Source: an uncultured Lachnospiraceae bacterium
Lineage (GTDB): Bacteria > Bacillota > Clostridia > Lachnospirales > Lachnospiraceae
Length of the DNA: 64,000 nt
Reading direction: 5' to 3'
Assembly: GCA_947565425.1 (NCBI GenBank)
Contig: CANOFW010000013.1
Span: 18,195-82,194, forward strand
The notes beneath the pieces are model-generated. The model worked only from the letters and a program-made list of their open reading frames with translations. It made no database searches and was not told where the DNA came from. The number at the start of each line of letters is the position of its first letter. The stretch's first letter is position 1. This document shows, one piece after another, positions 55,881 to 64,000 of the stretch. Position numbers and translations under genes: made by a program.

Positions 55881-55935
55881 TTCCCCATTTTTTGATGGAA
55901 ACCTTTTGGTACTAAAAATTTACAAAATGGGGAAA
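55881..55935. repeat. Short palindromic repeat related to the 41-kb element
   Basis: TTCCCCATTTT (55881-55891) pairs with AAAATGGGGAA (55924-55934). TTTTGGTACT followed by ACAAAATGGGGAAA matches 41596-41627. It seems to be the bare outer part of the larger nested element, with the middle absent. It lies in the 300-base gap between metF and the small gene; nothing else is seen there. Confidence 0.7.
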
Positions 55936-56048
55936 GCCAAAGAAAGAATGCTTTGCATGCATAGACGTTCAAAAAAACACAGATACTAACTTTGGCAGAA
56001 ACACTGCTTTGCACAGCAAATTTATCATTTTCAGAAAAGAGGTATCCT

Positions 56049-56297
56049 ATGAGTGAAAATAATAGAAAAAAAGACACCCATCCAGTGCCTGATATGAGCA
56101 GCAGTTACGATTATTTAAAAGCCAGCTCTGCTACAGACTGCACCGGCGTTGTCCCCAGACCCCCGCAGGACAGTGCGGAATTAGATTCCTATCTGGACGT
56201 ATACAATTTCCTGCCACAGTGCGCCTACGCTAACCCAAGTCCCGTAGAAATTGACATGCTGCAAGACAAAAAAGCAAGCCAAAAATACAGAGGCTAA
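56049..56297 (+). CDS. Small protein of unknown function
   Basis: 82-residue polar protein, MSENNRKKDTHPVPDMSSSY at the start and a repeated-looking DYLKASS / DVYNFLPQ pattern. No domain or membrane segment is recognised. The ATG has GAGGT upstream, and composition is coding-like, so it is probably real. It faces DUF6033 and shares a terminator with it. Confidence 0.55.
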   Translation: MSENNRKKDTHPVPDMSSSYDYLKASSATDCTGVVPRPPQDSAELDSYLDVYNFLPQCAYANPSPVEIDMLQDKKASQKYRG

Positions 56298-56338
56298 TTA
56301 CAAAGTCCTCTGCAAGTAACGGAACATCAAAAATTTTA

Positions 56339-56392
56339 GGGGTGTCAAAGACCGGTTCTATCAACAGCAGCCTTCGACACCCCATAATTTTT
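56339..56392. terminator. Terminator between the small gene and DUF6033
   Basis: GGGGTGTCAAAG (56339-56350) pairs with CTTCGACACCCC (56372-56383) with one mismatch and a 21-base loop; ATAATTTTT follows. Works best for the rightward small gene. Confidence 0.7.
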
Positions 56393-56444
56393 GTATACAT
56401 CCCACCGTCTTATCACAGCGAAACGTCTCTGTAATTTTGCAGAA

Positions 56445-57167
56445 TTAAATTGTATAGTCAAACTGCTGGCCTACATAAGTCTCAGCCTGCGACTGTACCA
56501 TATCGCTGCGTCCCATCGCCACAGTCTCATTAATCTTCTGTAACAAATCATCCCAGGAAGAAGCTTCTACCGTCACCAAATCTTCCGGGCGTTTATACTT
56601 CTCTAAGATCTTATCCTGTTTCTCTTTCTGCTCTGCCTTCTTCTCGGCCGCTTTCTTGTCTGCAACTTTCTGATCATGCTTCTGCTGAATACGGTCCTTC
56701 TGCGCTGCCAGAGATTTGTCAACTACGGCAAAGAACGATGCATTTCCATAGTCGTCAAACTTCATTCCGAATGCTTTCACGCTGTCCGCATTACTGCCAA
56801 GACTCTCCTTCATCTGCGCAAACTGCCCGGTTGCTTTGTCGAGAATTCCTTCATATTTCTTGCGGTAAGATTCATCCTCCGCCATCTTCTCTATCTTCTC
56901 ATCGTCAATGAGGACAATCAGGCTCTTGTTGCTGCCATATTTGCCGACATTCGCCTCCGCCTGCTCCTTCTGGTCCGCGCTTACGAGAATGAAATCCATA
57001 TTCTTATATTTCTTCTTGAGCTTCTCATAATATTTCTGTGCTTTCTCACTTAACTGTGGATTGCCAATCTGCTTGCCATATGTCTTAGTTGTCTTCGCAG
57101 CCGGGCTCGTTTTGTCACTTGCTGCAATCTGTGATGCATATACGTCTGCTATTCCGTTAGTATTCAT
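56445..57167 (-). CDS. DUF6033 family protein
   Basis: 240-residue soluble protein, start MNTNGIADVYASQ at 57167 (GGAGG 8 bases upstream; an ATG two codons earlier is too close). Central KKKYKNMDFILVSADQKEQA and VLIDDEKIEKMAEDE, then a long K/E coiled coil (about residues 165-195). Matches the DUF6033 pattern of Lachnospiraceae; function unknown. It has no signal peptide. A flavin reductase and a second small gene lie upstream in the same direction. Confidence 0.75.
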   Translation of the reverse strand: MNTNGIADVYASQIAASDKTSPAAKTTKTYGKQIGNPQLSEKAQKYYEKLKKKYKNMDFILVSADQKEQAEANVGKYGSNKSLIVLIDDEKIEKMAEDESYRKKYEGILDKATGQFAQMKESLGSNADSVKAFGMKFDDYGNASFFAVVDKSLAAQKDRIQQKHDQKVADKKAAEKKAEQKEKQDKILEKYKRPEDLVTVEASSWDDLLQKINETVAMGRSDMVQSQAETYVGQQFDYTI

Positions 57168-57254
57168 TTTCATTTCCTCCTTGAAATAAAATCATCCTAA
57201 AATTATGTACCTTCTAACTCTTATATCGGATGATTCCTGGAAATGGTAACCATT

Positions 57255-57872
57255 TTAGCGTATAAAATTGGTTGGCGTCTTCATTTCCTGCTCCGGCAGA
57301 CCATACGCATCCTTTCCCAACGCAATGCTCTTCATGAGAAACGCCATATTCCCTGCCAGAGTCCGCATTGTCTGTAACCCTTCTGCGTCCTGCAATGCTT
57401 CCCTGGGCGTCTTACCGTGAATGCTGTTCCAATACTGGCTGGACGCCACCGGCATACCGCAGACCGTAAAGTACTTGTTCAGCTCGTCAAAGGTTGCAGA
57501 CATACCGCCTCTTCTTCCAGCGACAACACTGGCGCCCACCTTCATCCGCTTGTCAAAATGCGTACTGTAAAACAGCCTGTCAAGAAATGCAATCAGCGTG
57601 GCATTTGCCGAGGCATAATAGACCGGGCTTCCAACAACCAGTCCGTCACATAATTCAAATTTAGGGGCAATCTCATTTACCAAATCGTCAAACACACATT
57701 TTCCCTTTTCCATACAGGTATAACAGGCAATACAGCCCCGGATATCTTTGTTTCCCACCTGGATAATCTCTGTGTCAATTTCCTCTTTGGCAAAAACTTT
57801 CTCCATCTCCTGCAAGGCCGTAAATGTATTGCCCTGGGCATGAGGACTTCCATTAATCATCAATACTTTCAT
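57255..57872 (-). CDS. Flavodoxin-fold NAD(P)H/FMN reductase
   Basis: 205-residue NADPH-dependent FMN reductase-like protein. Motifs: MKVLMINGSPHAQGNTFTAL (phosphate-binding loop), CIACYTCMEKGKC (Cys-rich insert typical of iron-sulfur flavoproteins, though possibly not a full cluster), and GLVVGSPVYYASANATLIAFLDR. Likely a flavoprotein in electron transfer or nitro/quinone reduction. It stands alone, 81 bases before DUF6033. Confidence 0.88.
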   Translation of the reverse strand: MKVLMINGSPHAQGNTFTALQEMEKVFAKEEIDTEIIQVGNKDIRGCIACYTCMEKGKCVFDDLVNEIAPKFELCDGLVVGSPVYYASANATLIAFLDRLFYSTHFDKRMKVGASVVAGRRGGMSATFDELNKYFTVCGMPVASSQYWNSIHGKTPREALQDAEGLQTMRTLAGNMAFLMKSIALGKDAYGLPEQEMKTPTNFIR

Positions 57873-57992
57873 ATTCTTACCAATCCTTTCTATGATCTAA
57901 TTGAGTTTAGTATACATAATCTCCACGATACAAGCCCTAAGGCACCCTTCCAACTTCATTGGGTCCCTCCTTATGACAAATTATACCATGAA

Positions 57993-58379
57993 TTACTTCG
58001 CAATGACATGGTAATCCGAAAGCAAATCTCCCATATCTTCCTGTAAGCCGCAAACATCCTCCTGCCTGCTCACATTAGGCATATCCGTCGGTTTGGAAAT
58101 CTCTAAGCTCATAGTGGTTTCCATCCCGCCTATGCTCATTGTCACCACCAGCACCCTGGAACCGTCCGGCTTAACAATAATATCCGAACTTGTCTTGGAG
58201 TTGCTTTTTTCACGATTGTAAATATCCATCAATGACAGTTTCTTGGTTGCAGCCGTTTTTTCCGATTCCTCTTTTGGCACTTTGGGGACAGGATAACTAT
58301 TTGCAAACTTGTATTTTCCCTCTTTTTCCATACCATATGCCAATGGATAACTCACTGGGCTTATTCCTTTTATATTCAT
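57993..58379 (-). CDS. Small conserved-looking protein of unknown function
   Basis: 128 residues, MNIKGISPVSYPLAYG at the start, a basic Lys/Thr-rich middle (SLMDIYNREKSNSK), and VKPDGSRVLVVTMSIGGMETTMSLEISKP, a likely beta hairpin. No domain recognised. Start 58379 has GAGAGGA upstream; twelve further codons lack support. The N-terminus resembles the small proteins that accompany DUF6033 in Lachnospiraceae, so a link is plausible. Confidence 0.6.
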   Translation of the reverse strand: MNIKGISPVSYPLAYGMEKEGKYKFANSYPVPKVPKEESEKTAATKKLSLMDIYNREKSNSKTSSDIIVKPDGSRVLVVTMSIGGMETTMSLEISKPTDMPNVSRQEDVCGLQEDMGDLLSDYHVIAK

Positions 58380-58594
58380 ATTTTTCCTCTCTTTTCCTGT
58401 AAATGGAGTTTGCACGAAGCGTCTGCCAACAGGTTATTGATAATAATACTCCATATGTGGCGCCTCTTTCTTTTGGTATATCGGAAAATGAAAAATTTTT
58501 TATAAGCAGATTTTCCTAAAATATAATAATTTTTCATTCTTCCCACCTTCGCACCCGCGGCAAATTCCATTACAACTGCGAAAAATCAATCACT

Positions 58595-59557
58595 TTATCC
58601 GGCAACCTGGTGTTCCTGAAATCCCCTTTTTGCAAATGGAATCATTATCACCGTCAACATTGCATACAAAATTGCCCTCATAGAAAATGCATCCAAAACA
58701 AGAAATATCAGATAAATAACACCGATACTCACAAGAGCCGCCTGCAAGAACGTAAATGGATATGGAATTGTGGTATTTGCAATCTGTACCGGCAAATTCC
58801 AGCCGTCCGCACCAAACGCCATAAGCGGCAGCCCACAGGCCACAACAACATGAAGCGTAAACGCCAGTAATCCAAATAAGAACGACGCCGCAATTTTCGC
58901 TGTTATCAACTTCGTCTTGCCGAATCTGCCAGCTAAGACGACAGCATCTGTCCCCGCCTGGTATTCGCCGCAAAAAACAGGGGCTACTGCAATACAGATA
59001 GATAAGATTGCAAACACCAAGAGCTCAAAGCTGCTCATAATTATCTCCCATCCCTCGAAATATCCATATTACAGAGGAACTTTTATTTTATCACCCATAT
59101 TGCTCCAGTACGCCTTCTGCGCATCTGATACCCCTCTGGACGGTGTGTTTCTCAGCGCTTGCATTTTATCTTCCATTGCCTGATAAAAATTATTATATTC
59201 TGCTGCTTCTAATTCCGCCAATTTCTGATAACCCGAATTTTCCTGGGGACTGTCATACGTTTTGGCAATCATATTGAGCATCTTCTCCCGCGGCGCAATA
59301 TGATTCCAGTAGGCGTCTCCAATCAAAAATCGTTCGTTTCCATCGTAACCGACATTCTGAGAATCAGCAAAAAGCTGCTGTACCTCACCGATTGATTCAG
59401 CGATATATTCCTCCGACAGAGGAACCGACATGGCATACTGCTTTTTGACATAGGCAATTCCCTGTGCCCCTTGAATCACACCATCCTGATTATATGTTTG
59501 GTATTGTATGATAGGCAGGCCGAAAAGAAACGCTGTCAAGAGCAAGCTGGCTGTCAT
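58595..59557 (-). pseudogene. ABC-2 permease broken by an in-frame stop
   Basis: The first part (59557-59069) starts MTASLLLTAFLFGLPIIQYQ and holds a large outer domain. It ends at TAA 59071-59069, but the same frame continues directly for 10 codons (YGYFEGWEII) into a 147-residue second part with four or five helices (MSSFELLVFAILSICIAVAP to RGFQEHQVAG). Together they make one bacitracin/lantibiotic-type permease. Its N-terminus (KYEFLKIIRK, RSTLII) lies upstream in another frame, so there is also a frameshift near 59580. Not functional. Confidence 0.85.
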
Positions 59558-59970
59558 GATAATGAGTGTAGATCTTTGCGTATTATCTTTAAAAATTCAT
59601 ATTTCACCAACATCTCACGCAAATGGCGGATGTGCACCATCATCGTATTGTCGCAGCCCAAACTATCTTCTCCCCAAATCGTCTCATAGAGACGTTCACG
59701 GCTAATCACACGCCCTTTATTTTCTGCCAAATGGCAAAGAATTTCAAATTCCCTGGCCGTTAATTCTATGGGAGCGCTGCCTTTCAGTACTCGGCATCCC
59801 TCGGGATCAATCATCAATTCCCCAATCTTTACCGGATAATGTTCAGACGGATGTAACCGATACTGCGCACGTCGCAACTGTGCCTTTTCCAATAAATTTA
59901 AAATATCCGGCTCATCATCAACAACCATAATCTTATATTTGTCCGCAGGTTTTCCTGTCAATCTGTCCAT
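59554..59970 (-). pseudogene. Chimeric remnant: deleted response regulator fused to the permease start
   Basis: The 138-codon frame begins as an OmpR-type receiver (IMVVDDEPDILNLLEK) but jumps after about residue 29 to the linker (AQLRRAQYR), so about 95 receiver residues including the phospho-Asp are gone. The DNA-binding domain is nearly whole (PIELTAREFEILCHLAE, SRERLYETIWGEDSLGCDNT). It then runs into LVKYEFLKIIRK, the start of the ABC-2 permease. A kinase and an ATPase gene, usual in such loci, have probably been deleted between. Confidence 0.82.
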
Positions 59971-60021
59971 CCCACACCTCCAACAGCTATATTATACCCA
60001 GGCTGTACTCAAAATGCAAAT

Positions 60022-60960
60022 TCAGAGAAACTTCATAATCCTTTCTTTGTGTCTAACCTTGTATTCATATGGCGTCAGTAACATCTTCTTTTTAAACATA
60101 CTGATAAAATAGCTGGTGGTGGAAAATCCTGTTTGAAGTGCAATCTCTGTAATGCTCTTGTCCGTATTGTTCAATAGAAAAATTGCCTGGGACAACCGAT
60201 ACTCCAGGATATATTCAGAAATCGTCATATTCATCATTTTCCTAAAATACCGGCAGCACGCGCTTCGGCTAAGATTAACATAATTGCACAAGTCGTCAAG
60301 AACAAACTTCTTTTGAAAATTTGTTTGCAAAAAATTTATCATCTGTAAAAGCCTTGCATCATCTAATTGAAAAGCATTATTTGCCTGAGATACGATAACA
60401 TTATTCCACAGAGCAATCCATATTTTTTGTAGTTTTTGGTGAATCTGATTTTTCAAAAATGCATCTTCCCAGTAGATATCTTGAAAAATATCTTGAAAAT
60501 CATCTGCCAATAAAAATAGCGATTCACTATTCATAGAAAAATGAAAAAAACCGTTTCTTCTAATAATTTCCGGTTTGTAATAGTGCTTTTCAAAATAACT
60601 TCCTCTGAAGCCGGTCAGCAAACTCGAATCAAACAGCACTGTCTGATACTTTGCCGGACATTCCGTTTTGCTGCTGCGAATACTGTGAAGCGTTCCCGGA
60701 AGAATTAAAAAGCCTTCTCCCGTCCCTATTTGCTCCTGATGGTTGAGTAAATTCACCGTTACCCTATTTTCTGTGACAAGTGATAGCTCTATAAACCCCT
60801 GCTTATGCCAGTTTACGAAACTGTTTTTGTACGAAGACAAATTATCATGTGAAACTGCAAGCGGAAATTCTGGATTTAACCGGAGTAATGAATTCAACTC
60901 GTTATCCACAGGAATTGTATCCATCAGTTTCCAAGGCCAATTGTAGTACCCTTTTTTCAT
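60022..60960 (-). CDS. AraC-family transcriptional regulator
   Basis: 312 residues with an N-terminal cupin-like sensor (LLNHQEQIGTGEGFLILPGTLHSI) and two C-terminal HTH motifs (LDDLCNYVNLSRSACCRYF; ITEIALQTGFSTTSYFISMFK with PYEYK). It looks intact. Start at 60960 with AGGG upstream. Divergent from the broken acetyltransferase, which may have been its target. Lower GC than the flagellar part, suggesting transfer. Confidence 0.9.
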   Translation of the reverse strand: MKKGYYNWPWKLMDTIPVDNELNSLLRLNPEFPLAVSHDNLSSYKNSFVNWHKQGFIELSLVTENRVTVNLLNHQEQIGTGEGFLILPGTLHSIRSSKTECPAKYQTVLFDSSLLTGFRGSYFEKHYYKPEIIRRNGFFHFSMNSESLFLLADDFQDIFQDIYWEDAFLKNQIHQKLQKIWIALWNNVIVSQANNAFQLDDARLLQMINFLQTNFQKKFVLDDLCNYVNLSRSACCRYFRKMMNMTISEYILEYRLSQAIFLLNNTDKSITEIALQTGFSTTSYFISMFKKKMLLTPYEYKVRHKERIMKFL

Positions 60961-61160
60961 CCTCTGTCCCTTCTCATATATTCGCTGTAAAGAAGCTAAT
61001 ATTTTGATATTTTTTATTAATATAAATATATTTTTATCCCTCTAAAGATAATATAATTATATCACAAATCAATACGACTATAATATTGGTTATTATAAAA
61101 ACATGAAAACTAAAACAGTTGTTACATAAATGAAAAACTTGCAGACAGGAGGAAGAATAA
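60961..61160. other. AT-rich gap between divergent genes
   Basis: About 200 bases between the AraC gene and the acetyltransferase pseudogene. It is very AT-rich (long TTTTTATTAATATAAATATA run). No palindrome or convincing promoter pair was assigned; the AraC binding site should be here if the genes are linked. Confidence 0.4.
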
Positions 61161-61765
61161 ATGGGAACAAGCGATGCTTCCAGTAAACTATCCATGAAAG
61201 AACGGCGGGAAAAAGGCTTATTATGGGTTGACACAGGAGAAAATCTCAATCAGCAGATTCTTGCCCGGGGACTGTGCCAGGATTTTAATCAAACAAGGGC
61301 CACGGAGTCTGAAAAGAGAGCCGAGATTTGGAAAAAACTTTTTGCTTCATGCGGAGAGAATGTGTGAATTGAGCCTCCCCTCACAGTCGCTATGGGCAAT
61401 ACCGTTTCGATTGGAGACAATACTTACATTAACTCAAACCTTACGTTAGTGGACGATTATAAGATTCGTATCGGAACAGGCGTATTGATTGCACCTAATG
61501 TGACGATCAGTACTACGAATCACCCCATGCATTACAAGGCACGCACGGCGAAATGTACTGCAAAGAAGTTATTATCGAGGATAATGTGTGGATTGGAAGC
61601 AACGCTGTCATCTGCGCTGGCGTAACCATCGGTATAGGATCGGTAATCGGCGCCGGAAGTATTGTAACAAGGGATGTTCCGCCTATGCATTTTGCTGCGG
61701 GCGTTCCCTGTAAAGTGATTCGTAAAATCACAGACGACGATCTCAAGGAATTTGAACCGCTTTAG
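61161..61765 (+). pseudogene. Sugar O-acetyltransferase (Maa/LacA type), broken twice
   Basis: The N-terminal part MGTSDASSKLSMKERREKGL leads to CGENV, where TGA (61365-61367) replaces the expected Trp codon of NVWIEPP; the frame continues as IEPPLTVAMGNTVSIGDNTYI. After NHPMHYKAR (about 61541-61550) one base is missing, and the rest (EVIIEDNVWIGSNAVICAGV, hexapeptide repeats, to VPCKVIRKI) is in another frame. The AGGAGGA site remains. About 200 codons in all, the family length. Catalytic His (NHP) is present but the gene is dead. Confidence 0.9.
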
Positions 61766-61792
61766 TGACAAAGTAAATGGGGGATATGCGAA

Positions 61793-61918
61793 ATGAATAA
61801 AATGGAAGAGATTATGAATTCTGGAAAGTTATATGACGTAAGGAAGATAACCTCACCATTTTTCGTAATATATGTTGGCTCTTTCGTCTCTTTTGCCATA
61901 TTAGAAATCGTTGAATAG
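61793..61918 (+). pseudogene. 5' fragment resembling a second acetyltransferase start
   Basis: A 41-codon frame with GGGGG nine bases before its ATG. The first 17 residues, MNKMEEIMNSGKLYDVR, resemble the N-terminus of sugar acetyltransferases (Maa domain). Then the sequence changes and runs antisense to the antitoxin fragment. A truncated start joined to foreign DNA; not likely to make a working product. Confidence 0.45.
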
Positions 61919-61953
61919 TCATTTCTTAATGATGTTGATGCTCTTATAATCAT
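61852..61953 (-). pseudogene. 5' fragment of a Phd/YefM-type antitoxin gene
   Basis: Minus-strand residues 1-34, MIIRASTSLRNDYSTISNMA then KETKEPTYITKNGE, are the N-terminal DNA-binding part of a Phd antitoxin (normally continuing GDLVVMS). After KNGE the sequence switches to an unrelated stretch and stops at 61762. The toxin gene and the antitoxin C-terminus are missing. Confidence 0.75.
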
Positions 61954-61956
61954 CCA

Positions 61957-62430
61957 TTAATCTTTAAGTTCCTTACTATGTTGTGCATGTATGCCAATAT
62001 GACCAATCCCCAGAATTATTGTAGCAATTACAAGCCATATCACTTTACCATAAATGCCAAGCAAGAAAAAAGAAATTACAGGTAATGTCGCTCCTGCAAG
62101 GGGAACACCCAAGAAACTGCTATAAAAATCCGATAGTCTCTGCGCACTCCTAAAATAACGTACCCACCATAATTCATACATTACCATTAAACCAAAAGCT
62201 GCAACAAGCCACCAAGTCCAATATGACCACGTGTGTAAATTAAAATCATCAAAAATCAACATACATATTGTAGTCAAAACCTCGCCTGTCCTCTCAAAAA
62301 TTAAAAATATTCTGTTCTCATTTTGCGAAGTATATTCTTGCGGCTTTTTTCTTGTCCAAATAATATTTGGGATAAATAGTAATAGTAAAAACAGCAACCC
62401 TATATAAGAAAATCCAAAATGTCCCATCAT
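61957..62430 (-). CDS. Polytopic membrane protein with PadR partner
   Basis: About 157 residues, MMGHFGFSYIGLLFLLLLF at the start, then four more hydrophobic segments; Trp-rich YWTWWLVAAFGLMVMYELWW. No family name recognised. The start at 62430 follows the PadR stop (62435) by 4 bases and the genes are clearly cotranscribed. PadR genes often pair with a small membrane protein, which may be the regulated or sensing partner. Confidence 0.75.
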   Translation of the reverse strand: MMGHFGFSYIGLLFLLLLFIPNIIWTRKKPQEYTSQNENRIFLIFERTGEVLTTICMLIFDDFNLHTWSYWTWWLVAAFGLMVMYELWWVRYFRSAQRLSDFYSSFLGVPLAGATLPVISFFLLGIYGKVIWLVIATIILGIGHIGIHAQHSKELKD

Positions 62431-62434
62431 TTGC

Positions 62435-62983
62435 CTACGCTCCACTATCCATCAAAAATTTTTTTGCTTCTTCACACCATTCTAAATAGGCTTGATAAGT
62501 TTTTATCCCAAATTTCACTGTCAGCAAGTAGTATTTATGCGCAGCATCCTCATTCAGACAGGCTTTCAGAACCTTTTCCGCTTCCAAAAGATATGGCAGC
62601 TCTTTCTCAATTTTCTCTTCAAATGCTTTTATATGTGTTAATGCCTGTTTTGTCTCCTGCTCATTGCCAAAAAACAATTTGAGCAAGGTTTCATAGCGAA
62701 GTTCATCTTTTTCAACAGGCACGGTCAGCCATTCCCTCAGATAACGACATCCTTCCTCTGTTATGCTATAGATCTGTTTGTTCCTTTTACTCTCTGTATC
62801 TTCTCTTTTCGTAGCTAATCCACGACTAACTAAGTCGCTTAACGCAGGGTATATGCTGCCATAACTTGCACTCCAAAAATATTTGAGTGTTGTGTCCATT
62901 CTTTTCTTTATCTCATATCCTGTCAATTCTTCGTGGCTTAATAAACCCAAAATTACGCAATCAATTTTTCTCTCATTCGCCAA
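62435..62983 (-). CDS. PadR-family transcriptional regulator
   Basis: About 182 residues. N-terminal winged helix: LGLLSHEELTGYEIKKRMD, FWSASYGSIYPALSDLVSRG; then a long helical Vir-like C-terminal domain (about residues 95-180). The start is TTG at 62983 with AAAGGAAG upstream; earlier in-frame codons have no site. It lies downstream of the MFS gene, with twin palindromes in the gap between them. Confidence 0.9.
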   Translation of the reverse strand: MANERKIDCVILGLLSHEELTGYEIKKRMDTTLKYFWSASYGSIYPALSDLVSRGLATKREDTESKRNKQIYSITEEGCRYLREWLTVPVEKDELRYETLLKLFFGNEQETKQALTHIKAFEEKIEKELPYLLEAEKVLKACLNEDAAHKYYLLTVKFGIKTYQAYLEWCEEAKKFLMDSGA

Positions 62984-63024
62984 CGCAATCTTCCTTTCTA
63001 TTATTATTTCATAAATCAATCCTC

Positions 63025-63069
63025 AATATATCACTTTGATATGTTCATCATATATCAAAGTGATATATT
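63025..63069. promoter_or_regulatory. Twin palindromic PadR operator
   Basis: AATATATCACTTTGATAT (63025-63042) and its perfect reverse complement (63052-63069) form an 18-base inverted repeat around a 9-base centre. Each arm is itself a palindrome, ATATCA-N3-TGATAT. This suits two cooperating PadR dimers. It lies 42 bases before the PadR start, so autoregulation is likely. Confidence 0.8.
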
Positions 63070-63107
63070 TTTCAAGACAAAGTTTACATACACTCCTGGA
63101 AAATTTA

Positions 63108-64000
63108 CTATCTGCCTGTACCGTTACCAACGCTCTCAGATACTTTCGTCATACTTAGTGCAGACATTCCCACAATACATACTATGACGCCAGTCGGAAT
63201 TAAGACAAGAGATACAGTACTGCGAAATCTGTCAAACAAAAAACCGTACACGATTTGTCCTATAGGCTGAACGCACAAAGTAACCGTCGATGTATAGGCC
63301 ATTACCTTCCCTATAAAATGGTTCGGCGTCCTCTGCTGTATAAAGGAGACAGCAAAAATAGAAACTATACTGATAACAGCCTGCATACCGCAAAATGAAA
63401 TGATCGTAACAATATATTTCACGGCGGCGTCCACTGGTAAAAGGAAAACCAGACCAGCCGGAATCATAAAAATACCAAGAGAAGCAAGCAGGGCGTATAA
63501 TTTATGTATGTTCAACTTCTCTGCAAAGACTCCTGCGGCAAGGCTTCCTAAGATTGTAGCAACTGCCAATGCACTTTCGGCAGCCCCATAATACTGTGCT
63601 GTATATCCAAGGACGTTTCGCACAAGAAAGGGCAGTCCAACTATGGTGAGCCCCATTACAAAAAACCTTGAGAGTGCCGTTAGAAGCAACATCCCCCCTA
63701 TACTCGTCTGTTCTTTTAAAATATACTGCATACTTGATAAAAAGTCCTGTTTTACAATCTTAAGTATGCCGCCGCTATTCTGTGGACGCTGATAATTCAA
63801 TGTTATAAAACATTCAAACAGCGCCGTGACAAAGAAACAGACGCCACTCGCATACATTAGGGGTCTGAGTCCAAGCATGGCATAGAGCACACCGCCCAAC
63901 ATAGGGGCAATCAGATAGGATAAGGAAGCCACTTGATTTACAATAGCATTTCCTTTCATAATATTGTCGCCTTGTAACATAGTGGGAATACACGCTTGAA
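63108..64000 (-). CDS. MFS efflux transporter, 5' end outside the window
   Basis: The frame is open to the right edge, so the start and the first helices are missing; about 297 codons are seen. Segment QACIPTMLQGDNIMKGNAIV is typical of macrolide-efflux/MefE-type MFS proteins, followed by seven or eight helices (YLIAPMLGGVLYAMLG, TALSRFFVMGLTIVGLPFLV, GVFAEKLNIHKLYALLA). The downstream PadR gene may control it, or they may be separate units since the PadR operator lies between. Confidence 0.87.
   Translation of the reverse strand, partial: QACIPTMLQGDNIMKGNAIVNQVASLSYLIAPMLGGVLYAMLGLRPLMYASGVCFFVTALFECFITLNYQRPQNSGGILKIVKQDFLSSMQYILKEQTSIGGMLLLTALSRFFVMGLTIVGLPFLVRNVLGYTAQYYGAAESALAVATILGSLAAGVFAEKLNIHKLYALLASLGIFMIPAGLVFLLPVDAAVKYIVTIISFCGMQAVISIVSIFAVSFIQQRTPNHFIGKVMAYTSTVTLCVQPIGQIVYGFLFDRFRSTVSLVLIPTGVIVCIVGMSALSMTKVSESVGNGTGR

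Noticed and set aside
55741-56048. SAM, cobalamin or THF riboswitch before metF
   Set aside because: None of the conserved cores could be seen in the roughly 300 bases.
55691-56077. Leftward 128-codon frame upstream of metF
   Set aside because: It covers the repeat and the metF ribosome site, has no ribosome site of its own and looks non-coding.
61365-61367. TGA read as tryptophan
   Set aside because: Neighbouring genes use TGG for Trp and TGA as stop, and the same gene has a frameshift, so this is a nonsense mutation.

Overview
The window reads as a chromosome segment of a motile, spore-forming, anaerobic Firmicute, most likely a Lachnospiraceae member. The evidence is moderate-to-low GC DNA, Gram-positive type AGGAGG ribosome sites, a Bacillus/Clostridium-style flagellar operon with FliY, FlbD and a TIGR02530 hook-region protein, CodY, a sporulation SigK, a group B-like [FeFe] hydrogenase, and several families common in Lachnospiraceae (DUF4250, DUF5662, DUF4474, DUF6033). 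No rRNA, tRNA, CRISPR array, prophage or complete insertion sequence was seen.

Layout. (1) 1-19.3 kb: one long leftward flagellar operon, flgB-flgC-fliE-fliF-fliG-fliH-fliI-fliJ-(MotE-like)-fliK-flgD-TIGR02530-flgE-flbD-motA-motB-fliL-fliM-fliY-cheY-fliO-fliP-fliQ-fliR, with fliR running off the left edge. It builds the rod and basal body, MS ring and switch, export gate and ATPase, hook and stator. (2) 19.3-26.4 kb, also leftward: sigK, comM, dprA, topA, a 165-bp MITE-like insert at the topA stop codon, codY, a broken small ORF, and then the flagellar promoter region, which carries a candidate CodY box. (3) 26.5-35.2 kb: small conserved proteins (DUF4250, DUF5662, TraX-like), a GlgX-like GH13 protein that appears to have lost its catalytic residues, an HD-GYP protein with a DUF1292 protein, a UvrD/PcrA-type helicase and gltX. 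(4) 35.2-42.8 kb: a sulfonate/taurine-type ABC importer divergent from a LacI-family regulator with two identical operators between them; a NatAB-type ABC exporter; a nested palindromic repeat element; and a DUF2812-PadR pair. (5) 42.8-51.6 kb: [FeFe] hydrogenase, ClC channel, a two-component system, a GyrI-like/DUF3795 fusion, a WYL regulator, a phosphoesterase and a DUF4474 membrane protein. (6) 51.7-55.7 kb: metF, a separate methionine-synthase activation protein and a short metH. (7) 56-64 kb: an accessory, partly decayed region with a small ORFan, DUF6033, a flavin reductase, a fused response-regulator/ABC-permease wreck, an AraC regulator, a nonsense- and frameshift-broken sugar acetyltransferase, fragments of another acetyltransferase and a Phd-type antitoxin, a PadR gene with a twin palindromic operator, and an MFS efflux gene cut by the right edge.

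The strongest points for a second look are the GH13 pseudoenzyme, the MITE with 15-bp perfect terminal inverted repeats and a duplicated ATTTAT at the topA stop, the nested palindrome family at 31.8, 41.4 and 55.9 kb, the possible CodY control of the flagellar operon, the hairpin that could hide the DUF4474 ribosome site, and the chimeric decay products at 58.6-62 kb. Start codons were re-chosen from ribosome-site spacing in many genes, and several are TTG. All names rest on reading motifs by eye; no database search was run.
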